From positions 12,321,001-12,385,000 of the forward strand of contig CM060899.1 in the NCBI GenBank assembly GCA_030762935.1: a DNA stretch of 64,000 bases, given 5' to 3'. Position 1 is the stretch's first letter; every line of letters starts with the position of its first letter. The stretch comes from Hymenopus coronatus (Eukaryota; Arthropoda; Insecta; Mantodea; Hymenopodidae). Under the pieces are notes generated by a model. It did no database searches. It saw nothing but the letters and a program-made list of their open reading frames with translations, and was not told where the DNA came from. Both the position numbers and the translations under genes were made by a program. Positions 34,075 to 45,549 of the stretch are shown here, piece by piece.

Positions 34075-34720
34075 ACATGGATAACTGGCCTGCAGTAGAA
34101 TGTGCGTTCACAGTTAAGAATTTATTTTGAGTTGAAATTGATCACTGGTGTGCAGAAAAGATTTAGAAATGAATATAATATTGCATGGCATGGAAGAATT
34201 CCATCCTGAAACATTATCCTAAAGTGGGTGAGTAAATTTAACAATTCTGGTAATGTTTGTGATAAATTTGTTGGTAGTCTGTATGCCTGAAAACATTGCA
34301 AAAGTTAAAGATGCTGTGCAAAAAAGTCCAACTAATTCTGCAATGTTGGAAATTTCTGATGAAATTAATTTCTATGAGAAATTAGGGTTTCCAGCAAGAT
34401 GGTGCTACAGCATGCACTGCTCAAGATTCAATGAACTGTTTGCGAAACATATTTCCAGGATGCTTAATTTCACAATTTGGAGACATTTCCTGGCCACCAA
34501 GATCTTCTGATCTAACTGCAGCTGATTACTTCCTATGGGGTTATCTAAAAAGAAGGAGATATTGCAACAAGCCTCACACCATCAAGCAGCTGGAACCAAA
34601 CATAAGGCCTTTGACTCTGTTTTGTTGAGACAAGTTATGCAGAGCTTTCAACGCAGATTGCAGGAATGTATTTGTTGCCATGGAGGCCACTTACAAAGTG
34701 TAGTTTTTAAAAAGTGACAA
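34075..34720 (+). pseudogene. Tc1-like transposase relic with an internal deletion
   Basis: The N-terminal piece is MDNWPAVECAFTVKNLF, then WHGRIPS and KWVSKFNNSGNV, then ENIAKVKDAVQKSP (second HTH). It is followed within about 80 bp by the C-terminal half: FQQDGATACTA, LRNIFPGCLISQFGDISWP, DLTAADYFLWGYLK and a frameshifted end QSFQRRLQECI. The part between, including the first catalytic Asp, is missing, so this is an internally deleted, dead copy. Confidence 0.8.
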
Positions 34721-35293
34721 ACCATGCATAATTACATTGTTACTTTCAGTTTATGTATTTTCTTTTAGTTCATCCTGAATATACCACAAACAGGCTATAA
34801 AAGCCACCATATCCCACTGCTCAACCCGTAAGTATTGCTAGAATCAGAGGAAAGAGGTGCAAGTCCAGGGTTGCAATTTTTCAGTGAGCATATTCAGACA
34901 CTTCTCACCAATAGCTATGTCATGTTTCAGTAACTTAATTAACACCAAAGTTAAGGTTAACTTTATAGTTGAAAGCTGTCCAAAACCAAGTTTAGATCTT
35001 TAATGACTTGAGTAAGTAATAAACATGTACAAGACTATATTAACATTTTGAAAACTTATATTGCTTATATACGTACATGTTATGTATTTGTTTTACAATT
35101 AATTAAAAAAATATCTAATGATATACATAAGTTGAAACAAAAAGTCTTGGGCTTTAAAATACCTGCAACAGTTTTCAAAAAATGAGTTGGTTTCATTCCA
35201 GTAGTAATGTGTTGTACAATGGCACAGAACTGCCTTTGTAACAATGACTGTTGTAAAGCATCAGAACAAAATTTTCAAGACTGAAAATATCAG
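34721..35293. other. No gene; likely 3' flank of the isomerase gene
   Basis: The region nearest 35294 is probably 3' UTR of the minus-strand isomerase. No clear AATAAA was located. Confidence 0.35.
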
Positions 35294-35524
35294 TCATTGT
35301 GAACATTCACAAAATCCTGAAACATTCACGAAACCCTGAAACATGATCAGTCTAGGCCTTCTTTCAAACTGACACACTTTCATCACAAACTCTGCAGGTA
35401 TTAAAAAAGATCCTCCTTTCTTCAAGCTCAAGGACTCATTTCCTGTAGCATCACCCTCAACGACCATTAAAATGGATGCAGAGTGACGTCTTGGAAGGGT
35501 GAATTCCAGCGTCTTGGGTGGTAT
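35294..35524 (-). CDS. MPI: Mannose-6-phosphate isomerase, last coding exon
   Basis: On the minus strand an acceptor (gctctttcag) is followed at 35524 by IPPKTLEFTLPRRHSAS and ILMVVEG, then KGGSFLIPAEF and LIMFQGFVNV, ending at a stop at 35294. This matches the C-terminal jelly-roll strand order of type I phosphomannose isomerase (SASIL-MV-G, GG-LFI-A, L-IF-A). The enzyme interconverts fructose-6-phosphate and mannose-6-phosphate in the cytosol. It starts in phase 0, exactly matching the phase-0 end of the exon at 44714-44916. About ten residues extend past the usual C-terminus. Apparently intact. Confidence 0.85.
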   Translation of the reverse strand: MPPKTLEFTLPRRHSASILMVVEGDATGNESLSLKKGGSFLIPAEFVMKVCQFERRPRLIMFQGFVNVSGFCECSQ

Positions 35525-37169
35525 CTGAAAGAGCAAAAATGTTGTGCATTAAACATTGAATTTCTGTAACTTATCTGCTTTATTATGCAATCTGGTTTGT
35601 TCATAGAAAAGGCTGTTAAAACATTCATGATGGCTTTGTTTGTAAGTATCACTTACAGAAGGAACCACCCAAATAAGAATTAAAGGCATCAGTATTCAAT
35701 AAGGCATTTTATACTCCTTAGAAATTGCTTTCCTTAATACGAAAAAATAAATCCAATAAAGCTGAAAATCCATGTTCGAATGTCTAACAAATAGTCACAT
35801 TGTACTGGGTAGTCAGCATAAAACAGAACAGATTTCACAGCTTCTAGCCACCTGGCTGTGAGGTGTGAGGCTTCAGTAGCTGAAAAAGTTCTGTTTCTTT
35901 TTACCTTTTCCAATTCTTTAGGGGTAAAAAGATAAAAATGGCCAAAATTCACACTAGGTATGAAGATCTAAACAGACATGATTCCGCATTTTTTATTTTT
36001 TTCATTTTTTTGATTTAACCCTGAATTGAATGGTTTATTTTGCTAAATATGCTATTCTTCCTCTAATCTGCAAACCAGTATTTACATCTCATTCACCGGC
36101 AAAACAACTGAAGCGACTTGAATAGCCATGATCATTAGCGCGATATGTAATGGACTGGTCATCCATTTAGAGCCGAACATCACGAATTCAAGTCCCAGCG
36201 ACTGCAGTCAAATGTGCCTGCGATAAAGAATGGGGAGAGCCCAAGTAAAATAACTGATGTGACGGTACATTTGAATACTGACAGAGTTACATTTGATTGC
36301 AGTTACATGAATTTTGCTCTTATTATTAATATAGACCATTACAGTTTTATTGCAAAAATATTAATAATTTTACAATTTTAGGCAGCTATAACTCGTCTTA
36401 ATTTTATTGCTGAGGTTAGTATAATACAAAATTAGAAGAAAAAAAAGTCCACTAAAACACTAAAAGCTTTGATCAAACATTTTTGTTGTATATATGCAAC
36501 AACATGTAATTAAGGGTTTACTTTGTAGTATGGAAATATAAATTAATATTTTAAGCAGTCAGCCTGATAAATCAGGCTTGCTCTTCTCCAGCCCAGGGAT
36601 TGTTCTTAGGGTTCTTCCATTACGACAGAACCTATTTTATAACCCATCTATATGGGTATGCCACTTATGCGTGTCCCTGAAGTGAACACTAACAAACAAC
36701 CTCAATGGGAGGCAGTCCTAGTCCACTAAAACTCTCCAGGTTAGTGCCACATGGCATTGAGGTGTCTCTCAGCCAGACCATACCACCTCAATGTATCCAA
36801 TCACCCTCAAGTTTTGAGAACCACTATCCTGATGGGTCCATACTTAATCCAAACTGCTTCCTTTCAGGAGGGGCTCAGAAGTTCAGCTCAGTGTACTTCT
36901 AGTAGCATTAGAAGTACCATGCAAGTCAAAAACCTCCGAACTGTCTGCACAGTGTTTTTCCACTGGGCATGTCGACACATGATTCTGCACTGCTGCTGTA
37001 AACAAGGTCACACTTCTGCTCTGGAAATGCAGTAGGTACTGAGTTGATATGCTGTAGTTTAGGTATTATAAGTGATTTATTGTTTTGCCCTGCACATAGC
37101 CACAAAGTGTATTATAGCTCAGCATATGTTTTCTACTGCACGGCATGTATTTATTTATGATTTGTATGT
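35525..37169. other. Isomerase intron; GC-richer patch 36560-37040
   Basis: Part of the 9.2-kb intron 35525-44713. A tRNA-like string (gaattcaagtccc) at about 36190 hints at a degraded SINE. The patch at 36560-37040 has higher GC than its surroundings and could be an unrecognised repeat. No coding match was found. Confidence 0.4.
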
Positions 37170-38035
37170 GTTTACTCAATACAATTTGCAGAAAGATTTC
37201 TAGATGTAAAATTTCCAGGCCATGTAACAGTCCATGAACTTTACAATAAATTTCAGGTCACAGAAAGTATTCAGGCTAACAAATCTAAAACAATGGATAC
37301 GGATGTTACCAAATAAACATTAGACATTGGTCATTGTTTGGAGAATTACGCCAAAAAATTGCTTAGGCAACTTTCACGAAGGTAGGCATTTCTATTGGCC
37401 CTATGTGAAAAGGTACAAAATTGCTCAAGTTAAAACTGAATAAAATAGCTGTGGCACATGCTCTTCAACCAGGTAATCCTGTAATTTGGTGCACATTTTG
37501 TGAGTGAATTCTTAATAGTGTATACAATGAAAAAATAGACTCACATTTAATATTTTTCATGGACAAGGCTTAGTAGGATATGTGTACACAAAATAATCAT
37601 TATTGGAGCTCTGAGAAACCTAATATTGTTGGGGCCAAATCTTTTGAGTCAACAATTTTTCCCCCTCTTTTTAGAGAATAAACACACAGGGTTACTTATT
37701 TTTTAACAAGATTCTGCAAAAGCTCATATGGTCAATCCTTCTATCAGAACAATTGAAAGTGTGTTTCAGGAAAGAATTATTAGTAGAGATTTGTGGCCCC
37801 CTGACCTAACCCCCTGTGATTTCCATCTCTGGGATAACTTATAACAAAAAGTGTAAAACCAAACCCACATATCCTGGAAGCATGAAAACCAAATATCCGC
37901 CAGGAAATTGCTAGCATTTCTTAAGGTGAACTTCAGCGAGTGATGGATAGTTTCCTAAACAGGTGTCAAAAATGTAGAAACGATGATGGCCAGTTCAAGC
38001 ATTTGCTTTTACAAAGTTGGACAGTAAAGCCTTTA
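37170..38035 (+). pseudogene. Tc1-like transposase relic in the isomerase intron
   Basis: The plus strand gives FLDVKFPGHVTVHELYNKFQ (N-terminal HTH), LQPGNPVIWCTFCE, TQNNHYWSSEKPNI, INTQGYLF, DLWPPDLTPCDFHLWDNL (third catalytic Asp segment), and NIRQEIASIS, GELQRVMDSFLNRCQKC. The order is that of a nearly full-length transposase of the arthropod Tc1/mariner type, with many stops and frameshifts. It ends directly against an R1 repeat. Confidence 0.8.
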
Positions 38036-38044
38036 AAAGTAGTT

Positions 38045-38893
38045 TTAAAAATCTGATGTGTTCCATTCACATGACTTTCTCTACATCCCTGTTGCAAATT
38101 ATTGTTAATAAGCTTATTATTCTATCTACTTCATGCTTATCGAGATAAAACATTAGCAGAAACCATCTTATTACTTAGGTCCTTATAAGTAGAAGGGAAA
38201 TAAGGGAATACACTAGGCTAAACTGACAGTTAAAACGTGGTTGCTATGGACAGAAATTTGCTTCTTTTGCTTGGCCAGGAGTTACAAGTTCCTGTATGAG
38301 AAAAGTTTTTAATATTTTAAAAACAATAACATGGAATATCTACAAAACAGTCAACTCCACAAAAAAAATATATGTGGTAAATTGTGTGTTTCCATGAGAT
38401 CTATATTTTTTGTGTAATAAGTTTTATCTATCTCATACAGTTTCACTAGTTATACAAAATGCAGTAAAATTCATTCAGAATAAAGAGGCCTTCAGAGGCT
38501 ATTCTCAGAAAATTCCAGATATACATTTTATTTGTCATGTAAATATCTTTAATATCCAGTATTTTAATTGAAATCATTAGAGCTATTTTTGAGAAAATCA
38601 AAATGTTAGAAAATTTTTCCATGTAAAGGGTAGTTTGGGATGGGAGGATTTTTCTCGAAATCTTTTGTGTTGCATCCTTGAAAGATACCTAACTTAAATA
38701 CCAAATTTGGTATTTTACCAACTTTTCGTTGGTGTGTTCACAGGCACACAAGAGACCTTTTTCTAAAAAAGCTTTTTTTGGATAGAGGGGATCCTAAAAC
38801 ATCTTATTTCCAGTGAAATCTTGGCATCAAATTTTTGGATGCAATACCTTCTCTATTCACTATGTACATAGTATGTGTAGAGAAAGTAAACAT
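38045..38893 (+). repeat. R1 dispersed repeat, full length
   Basis: Homologous over its length to 1485-2318: ttccattcacatgactttct at the left, agtagaagggaaataaggga and ttgagaaaatcaaaat inside, and the palindrome-bearing end cactatgtacatagtatgtg then tagagaaagtaaa. It directly follows the Tc1-like relic. Confidence 0.8.
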
Positions 38894-39990
38894 GTTGTAT
38901 GGCTTCATGATAGCGGCAGGTGTCAGGATTCGGACACGCAAAACACTACTCAGCCAGTTCATACTTGTTTGACTCACTCATTACTGAAGCAGCTGATGGG
39001 ATCAAAACCTCCCCCTTGTGGGCCAGTGGGGTGCAACAAGGAGAGAGAAAGAAACTTCAGCAGGTCATGCCTCTTGATTCAAGTGTTGGTGTGGAGTCTT
39101 CACGCAGTTTAGTGCCTTTAGGTTTCTGCCAGAATTGCTGGAAATGTTAACATGTATGCCATGCCATTGACAGAAAGCATGCCAACCCGTTTACATACCT
39201 CTTGGATTCCTCCATGGAACCTTCCTTTGAGAATATTCCTCCTTTGTTGTAGGATTATTGCTAAGATCATAAGTGCTGCCAGTGTGCAGAAGTTCAACAT
39301 GCCAGTAAATCTTCTGATAGTGGTTTCTCACCTTAAGGCACATTTAAGGTCCCCCCTCCACACACACCCACACACATTGTTATCTGTATATCCTATTTTG
39401 AAATCACATTCTATGTCCTAACTCTAGGATGTAGGTTATACTTAATGCATTTATTTACAAATAATAATTCTGACAATGAATTTTCAGAGGTGTCAGTTTT
39501 GCATAATTTACAATTACATGTCTGTTTCCAAAAGCATATTCATACACATGCATTCTTAGAATATTCATGTCATTATAGTTACAATGGTACATTATTATCA
39601 GCACTTTATTTATTGAATGAAATCATGCTCTGTATGTTAGGTATCTAATAATTCCAATCTAAACTAATTTTTGTTCATTTGCAATTCTTTTACAGAAGAG
39701 GGAAGTGAATTAAACAAAACTATTCTTTTGTAGTAAACCCCTCTTTGGAATAACTGCAAATTATTTGTTGGTCTATGTAAGTCCTGTCTATGTCTGGTCT
39801 ATTTGTGACTTTTGTAAAATTTTCTGGGTTATTTATCACAAATGACAAATTACAATATCAGTTTCACTTGGTTTGAACCCATGACTTCGGGATAAGAAAC
39901 CCACTTTGTAGTAGGAACTATATAAGAAAATCGTACTGGGTTGCGCAACCAGTTGTTCTAAAGTCTTTGTAAAGTGCAGTTAGGTGAGAG
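38894..39990. other. No gene identified in the intron
   Basis: The plus strand is open at 38813-39150 in two frames without a nameable domain. A minus-oriented B-box-like string (tttgaacccatgacttcggg) at about 39872 may be a SINE head. Confidence 0.4.
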
Positions 39991-40770
39991 ATGGCTGAAG
40001 GATCAACAAATAAGGATTTTGAACGTTTTCTTTTAATATTTACATGCTATCATTTCAGAAGATATAAATGTTGTATTGATATACATTACAGTTCAGACAA
40101 GTATCTCTTGGCTCAACAAGGTACTTGTAAACGTTCATTTAATTATTGTAACTGTGAAACATGTTGTATACCCACTTTATATAATAGCTTAATGGATAAG
40201 AGTACTTTAATATTACACAGTAGTGTTAAGAAAGAGTTGGGAAGAGAAAAATATATTGATCTCTGTGAAAAAATGGAAAGAGAGGGTCTGGTATGGGCAA
40301 AAATGGGAACAATGTTATTAAAAGATCTAAAAGTTGGTAATGTCTATAACAATTTACACTGTATAATTGAGTGCATGGAAACTTAAATGTGAAGGGAGTA
40401 AATATTGAATAAAATTGGGAAAAGTAGCCGCCAGAGATATTGTACCCAAAGCTTTTTGGAAACAATAAGAAGGAACTTCTGAAGTAAACAAGGTAATTAT
40501 ACAGGGAAACTAAGAGAGAAATAGGGGAGGAAAATTGCCAAAGAAAGAGAGTATATTAATAATAAAACTGATGAGCTTGTAACTTATAAAAGACAAACAG
40601 ATTAAGTTGGTAGGGTATAAAATTTCGCAAATAGAGGGAAAGGTACATATACATAAATAACCAGGATGTTAATTGTATATTATATCAAATTTAGCAACTC
40701 CGGGAGAGTAAGTATATATGTATGAAGTTTGTAACTTGAAAAGATGAATTAATTATCTATCTAACAGATA
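39991..40770 (+). pseudogene. LINE 3' end, same family as the body of the chimera at 13.6-14.8 kb
   Basis: The plus-strand frame 39991-40386 (131 residues) includes YNSLMDKSTLILHSSVKKEL, GREKYIDLCEKMEREGLVWA and NVYNNLHCIIECMET. The last resembles the Cys/His tail after LINE reverse transcriptase. Past the frame, the nucleotide sequence stays homologous to 14250-14817 and ends with acttgaaaagatgaattaat then tatctatcta. The first 60 residues do not match the other copy and may be unrelated flank. Confidence 0.6.
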
Positions 40771-41704
40771 TGTCAATTTCAACAAAACGATATCATTAAC
40801 AGTTTACTGGGCTCTATAACAAGGTAATCTCAAGTGTTACAACTCATTCTTGCTCTTATTTTGTTCTCAGTACAGAGGACAGTTTGAGTTGTTTGAAGGT
40901 CAAACACACAGCCTCCAAGACCCAGTTGTTCTGGCAATATCTACACTTCACATTCTTGTCATTATTCAAAATTAAGTTTTATTAGGATATAGTGCTAAGG
41001 CTGTTTATTTGTTGAGGAAAAAACTGCAAAATTGCAATTTGTTTCTGAGGTAAGATATCTCAATTATGTGGATTGCCTGGTATCTCAAGCAATAAGAGCA
41101 TCAACATGGAAATTCAAAAATCTGTGAATCTTTAAAGTCTAATTCAACTTTCCAACTCAGTGCTATGCTTGGTGACCTTGAGGAAACAAATGTTATAGGA
41201 CATTTAATCCTTCTAGTGGTTAAATGCAAAAGTTTTTCCCACCAAAAAAAGAGAGAAAGAAAGATGAAACTCTGTATCTTTTCACCTTTTGAGGTATGAA
41301 ATCATAAAATATTTTAGATCACCTTAAAATGTTAATAAAATCAGTCTATTGCTGTATAAATGTTTAACTATGCTACAATTTAAATTAAAATTGACAAGTG
41401 CACCAAATTAACTCTATTCATCCACTTTGTGTAAGATTGCCAAACAACCTATTAAAGTTGTGACAACAATTAATTTATGTTGCTCACAGGAAGTTGATAC
41501 TTCAATCTAAGATGTGATTACTTTAATTTTTTACTACAATTACTCACTCATTCAGAATTTTCATAAATTTTTATACCATATTTTCCCAGCAAAGTGAGTA
41601 TAAAGAAGTTGCCAACCCTTTTCAAGTAATGCAAAATTGCTACACTTTTCTTATTCTTCTTTGTTTTATGCGGTTCATTTGGGTAGATATTAATTAAGTT
41701 CCTT
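40771..41704. other. No gene seen in the intron
   Basis: AT-rich, nothing recognised. Confidence 0.5.
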
Positions 41705-41935
41705 ATTCATGATTGTTTACCATTGGCCTTAAAAATCCTTAGAATGGCTCCCTTCAGAAGGAAAGTAAAGGCATTGGCCCCATGTCATAGATTTATGGTA
41801 TGTAAAAAAAAACCTCAAGCCTGATAAAAGAGGCCTCTGAGCAGAATAAAGCGGGCTTTGATGCCCAATATAGAATGGGATGTTGAGAACCACAGCAGTT
41901 ACAGAGTGTCCATAAACAACACACAATTCAAGTTT
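41705..41935 (+). repeat. SINE4 copy
   Basis: Contains ggcattggccccatgtcata, aacctcaagcctgataaaag, ggcctctgagcagaataaag and gttgagaaccacagcagtta. The tRNA-like head is missing. Confidence 0.8.
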
Positions 41936-43099
41936 TGCTCAAAAAGGACAATAATATTTGTTTGTTGTCCATGTCATTTGTTCTTTTTGAATTACATATT
42001 GTGACAATGCCCTGCCACTGTAATTACGAAATGTGTGTAAACTACTTGCTTCTTAAGTCATAGCTAACTGTCAGCATCTATTATCAATTGTGCATTAGTA
42101 GACACCTGTGTGACACATGTTCTTTCAGAAGGTTCTTTGATGTCAAAGTCACGCATCGTTAAGCCTGAATGACTTTGTGAAAGCTTGCAGTATTGCACGT
42201 GCAATGGTTTCTGGAAATTTCCAATCTTGTGATCAACAATGTAAAAAGGAGCAACAGAGCCTAGCCTAGTGTGCAGTCTTCATTAGGAATGAATTGCATG
42301 TAACTGTTTGATGGGAATTTTGTATCGAGCCATATCGTTGCCACAGCCAATGTCGAAAATAAACTATACAGCAGAATTGTTAGAAAGACTCATCAGTTTT
42401 TGAAAGAAATAAAAAGTGTTTGTTGGAGAACAAAGACAGTTTTTGTTACAATATAATAAAGAGAGCAATGTTTACAAGACAGCTTCATGCAATCATTCCA
42501 CATAATGTTTCTCTTAAGCCCCTCTTTCCTTTCCTTCTCCATTCATTGGTTAGGATTTGAGCACCAGACTTGACATACAGCCTATAGAACATGGACACAT
42601 CTAGCAAGGGTCTTCCAGTCATTAAGGTAAAATGCTCCATTTTCCCGCCCCTTTCACTGTCCTCCTTTTTTTTTTATTCCAATAAGAGGTTGGATAGGCT
42701 TGGAACACAACTAATAAGGGGATTCTACCAATGTTAAATAAACAAAGATATAGGATTGTTAAATTACAGGGTAATCCTCTTGCAGCCTCTCTACACTGAA
42801 CGAGAGAACCAAGAGTCACCAGAAAAGTTATGCCGGCAAAAACTCACTAAAAATCCTTACTTTGTACTAAATGCTGAAAGCAGGCAACATACCTTGTAAA
42901 AATAATGTTGTCGCTGATTTGTTTAAGCTTGGTAGAAGGAATTCTTGTAATTTCTTGCTTAACATTAATAACTTACTTAATAATTGAGGTTTAGAATGAC
43001 ACACTTTGTGTTTCAAAGAATGCTATAAATAAAATTCATAACCTCTTAGGGGAACGTCAGGCTGCATATCAGCACTTGTAATTCCATCATGAAACACCT
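41936..43099. other. No gene seen in the intron
   Basis: Nothing recognised. Confidence 0.45.
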
Positions 43100-43545
43100 C
43101 TCTTATTTTATTCAATGATTCCATAGCCTGTATGTTGGTTAGTTCCAACAAGATTCTGCAACAGCCTGTTTGAGAGCAGACAGGCAAAGCTACATTAGAC
43201 AGGTAAAGATTTTGAAGTTACGAAAGGCGAAGAGAATAAATGGGAGCCGCTAAAAGTGTAAAACACATAGGTTAGTCACACTATTTAAAGCTTGTACTGG
43301 TTTAAATGCATGGGTGGATGTTAGAAAGAGGTTAGAAAACCCGGCATACTATGAACAAAATGATCATTTGTATAAAATTAAGGAGAGAATACAGAACAGA
43401 CATAGAAAAATTTTCTTATGTTAATAGGACCATTGAAGAATGGAATGAATTGCATGTAGCAGCTTTTCAGGACTGCTCTCTGAGCTTAAAGAAGTTCAGG
43501 GATAATTTAAAGGGAATAAAAATAAGTTAATTTGAATAAATATTG
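43100..43545 (+). pseudogene. LINE relic, post-RT C-terminus
   Basis: The plus strand gives WVDVRKRLENPAYYEQNDHL and YKIKERIQNR, then after a frameshift SYVNRTIEEWNELH and SLKKFRDNLKGI. The string Y-VNRTI-(x)-WN-L followed by FR--L is the common tail of arthropod LINE reverse transcriptases. It is dead, and only the end is present. Confidence 0.75.
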
Positions 43546-43774
43546 TGAAGTAATTAAGGATCGCAAAAACTGTATTAATGCATATTATTATTAATGTATG
43601 ATATTAATGGTAAGGCTTCATAATAACTCTTTGTAAAAATGCTGATAAATTGACATAAGTGTTGCATTTAAAAAAAAAACATGTATATATAATATGTTAA
43701 TTGTATTACTATTCTTCATTAAGCTGTAAGATTATTATTGAAACTGAATTTTGTATAATTTACTCTGCCCCATG

Positions 43775-43832
43775 CGCGCACATGCACACACACACGCACC
43801 CACGCCCCCCACCCACGCCCCCCACCCACAAC
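43775..43832. repeat. C-rich low-complexity run
   Basis: Repeats of cacac, cgcccc and cccac on the plus strand, far richer in GC than its surroundings. Confidence 0.8.
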
Positions 43833-43920
43833 TTTCCCGGTGACCATCGGTTCTCTTGTACAGTGTAAAGAGGCTACAAGAGGAGTTACCTTGTATTTTA
43901 ATGACCCTATACTATATGGA

Positions 43921-44255
43921 AGGTCATCTCCTTAGCGCAGTGGTAGCATAGCTGCTTAGCAACAGGAGACCTGGGTTCAATTCCTAGTACTAGTGTGAGG
44001 ATGTTTCCCCTGCTGGAAGACCTGATCCGGGGGTACACTCCGCTTTGTGAGGTTCCTGGTGGACCCTTTGAGGAACTACTGGATGTAGAAGTAGTGGCTC
44101 CAGGTCATGTGGACCGCATTAACCACCCAGGGGGGTTCTAGGCGCTGACTACGTCTCACCTTCCAATATTGGACCGAGATGGGGGATGCAGTGGACAGGC
44201 AGCAGGCCAAGGTTTCTTGTGAGCTATCATGCCATAGAGTTTTATCCTCATCATT
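43921..44255 (+). repeat. SINE5 with tRNA-like head
   Basis: The head reads ctccttagcgcagtggtagc (A box), then gacctgggttcaattcctag (B box). The body is GC-rich (ctggtggaccctttgaggaa, ccacccaggggggttctagg, ggaccgagatgggggatgca). It ends at gccatagagttttatcctca, where an ATC/ATT microsatellite begins. This is the only copy in the window. Confidence 0.7.
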
Positions 44256-44575
44256 ATTATTATGATTATGATGATTTTTAGCATTAGTTTCATTGACAGC
44301 ATCATTTTATTATTATTATTATTGTAATTATTATTATTATCATCATCATCATCATATTATCATTATCATTATTATTATCATTGACATCATTATTATTATC
44401 ATCATCATCATATTATCATTATCATTATTATTATCATTGACATCATTATTATTGTCATTATTACTGTCATCATCTTTATTAAACTCATCGTCATCGTCAT
44501 TGTCATCTTAATTACACTCATCATCATCGTCATCGTCATCATCATCATCATCATCATCATTATTATTACACTATA
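44245..44575. repeat. ATT/ATC microsatellite following SINE5
   Basis: Long runs of trinucleotides att, atc, cat. A partly repeated block (ttatcattatcattattatt) occurs at about 44355 and 44412. Open frames over it are poly-Ile/Met artefacts. Confidence 0.9.
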
Positions 44576-44713
44576 TGGAACCAAAAACATCTGCACATTT
44601 CTTTTGCTCTCAACTGTACACTAAAATTTATGTTACATTACATTGTAGTCTACATGGTAGTGATGTGATGGCAAATGTAATACTACAGTCTTAGAAAGTT
44701 GTAGAGAACTTAC

Positions 44714-44916
44714 ATCAAAGACTGCCACTGCAAAATCTTCAACTGGTGGGTTAAATACAACAGAGAATTCAGTCTCTCTGACACCACTGATCTTCATCTC
44801 ATTTGGACTTCTGTTTTCATAGGATAATATACTCAGAAGTGTATCCTTGTCTATGAGTTTATCTGTCAGCCCTGCACGGACCACGTTGTCAGATGTAGCC
44901 ATACACTCCACGCCAT
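44714..44916 (-). CDS. MPI: Mannose-6-phosphate isomerase, penultimate coding exon
   Basis: The exon has an acceptor (acatattttacag) at 44917-44929 and a donor GTAAGT starting at 44713. It codes for ECMATSDNVVRAGLTDK, LIDKDTLLSILSY and NPPVEDFAVAVFD. ECMA-SDN-VRAGLT is a signature of type I phosphomannose isomerases and carries the conserved active-site Arg. It enters in phase 1 and leaves in phase 0, and the exon at 35524 continues in phase 0 (VFD/IPPKT). The sequence is intact, with no stop. Earlier exons (substrate pocket, zinc ligands) are not found upstream to 64000, so they lie beyond the window or were missed. Confidence 0.9.
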
Positions 44917-44984
44917 CTGTAAAATATGTTAGTGAAAGTGCATCTATATAGGGAAAACATTTGTTTTTTTCACACAATGTGTGT

Positions 44985-45118
44985 GTAGAACAGCAGTTGG
45001 ATAGATACAGTCAGACTGCAAAATTCAATGCTATAACCAGGATTTGAACCACAGATCTCTGGGTTTCTAGCCAGTTATCTAACCACTAAGCTAACATGGC
45101 AACATGCCAGCATGGTAA
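44985..45118 (-). repeat. SINE3 copy, inverted
   Basis: On the plus strand it appears as gtcagactgcaaaattcaat, accaggatttgaaccacaga (B box) and ctaaccactaagctaacatg (A box). It forms a head-to-head pair with the copy at 45119. Confidence 0.75.
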
Positions 45119-45345
45119 GTGAAAGTACTTATGACCTGTAAGTTGCCATTAGGTAATGTCATCTCAAAATAATTTTAGATCACCTTGTAGTTACTGGGAA
45201 ACAGGAGTTAGTTGAGGAATTTAATGCAGTGCTGGCAAGTTGTCATGGTAATTCAGTGGTTAGAGCCAGCTAGATACAGGAACTCCATGGTCCCAAACCT
45301 GGCTAAGGCACTGAATTTTTCATTATTACTCTACCTATTCAACAC
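45119..45345 (+). repeat. SINE3 copy
   Basis: The 5' block taagttgccattaggtaatg and gggaaacaggagttagttga, then the tRNA-like ggtaattcagtggttagagc and 3' gcactgaatttttcattat. Confidence 0.75.
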
Positions 45346-45374
45346 ACAGCTTAAAAAAATTAAACCTAATTGAC

Positions 45375-45535
45375 GTAACAGTTTCTTAAACTATAAAGCC
45401 CGGCACTTTTAAAATACCAAACTTTGTATTTGAGTTCAGTATATTTCAAGGATGCAACACAAAAAGTTTGAAAAAAATTATCCTTCCCCCTTCAAATAAA
45501 AAAATGCAACAGTTTTGATTTTTTCAAAAATGACT
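45375..45535 (-). repeat. R1 fragment, inverted
   Basis: The plus strand carries aaaataccaaactttgtatt, ttcaaggatgcaacac and gattttttcaaaaatgacta. The reverse complement matches the right half of R1 (compare 38600-38720). Confidence 0.6.
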
Positions 45536-45549
45536 ATAATGATTTTGAT

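Noticed and set aside
36560..37040. GC-richer patch as a CpG-island promoter
   Set aside because: No transcription start context or adjoining exon could be found; base composition alone is not enough.
38894..39150. Possible host exon in two overlapping plus-strand frames
   Set aside because: No recognisable domain, no convincing splice pair, and it lies in the intron of an opposite-strand gene.
43921..43992. Functional tRNA gene
   Set aside because: The 3' half does not close a cloverleaf and leads into a SINE body.
44293..44596. Open frames rich in Tyr/His/Ile or Met in both strands
   Set aside because: Pure products of the ATT/ATC microsatellite.
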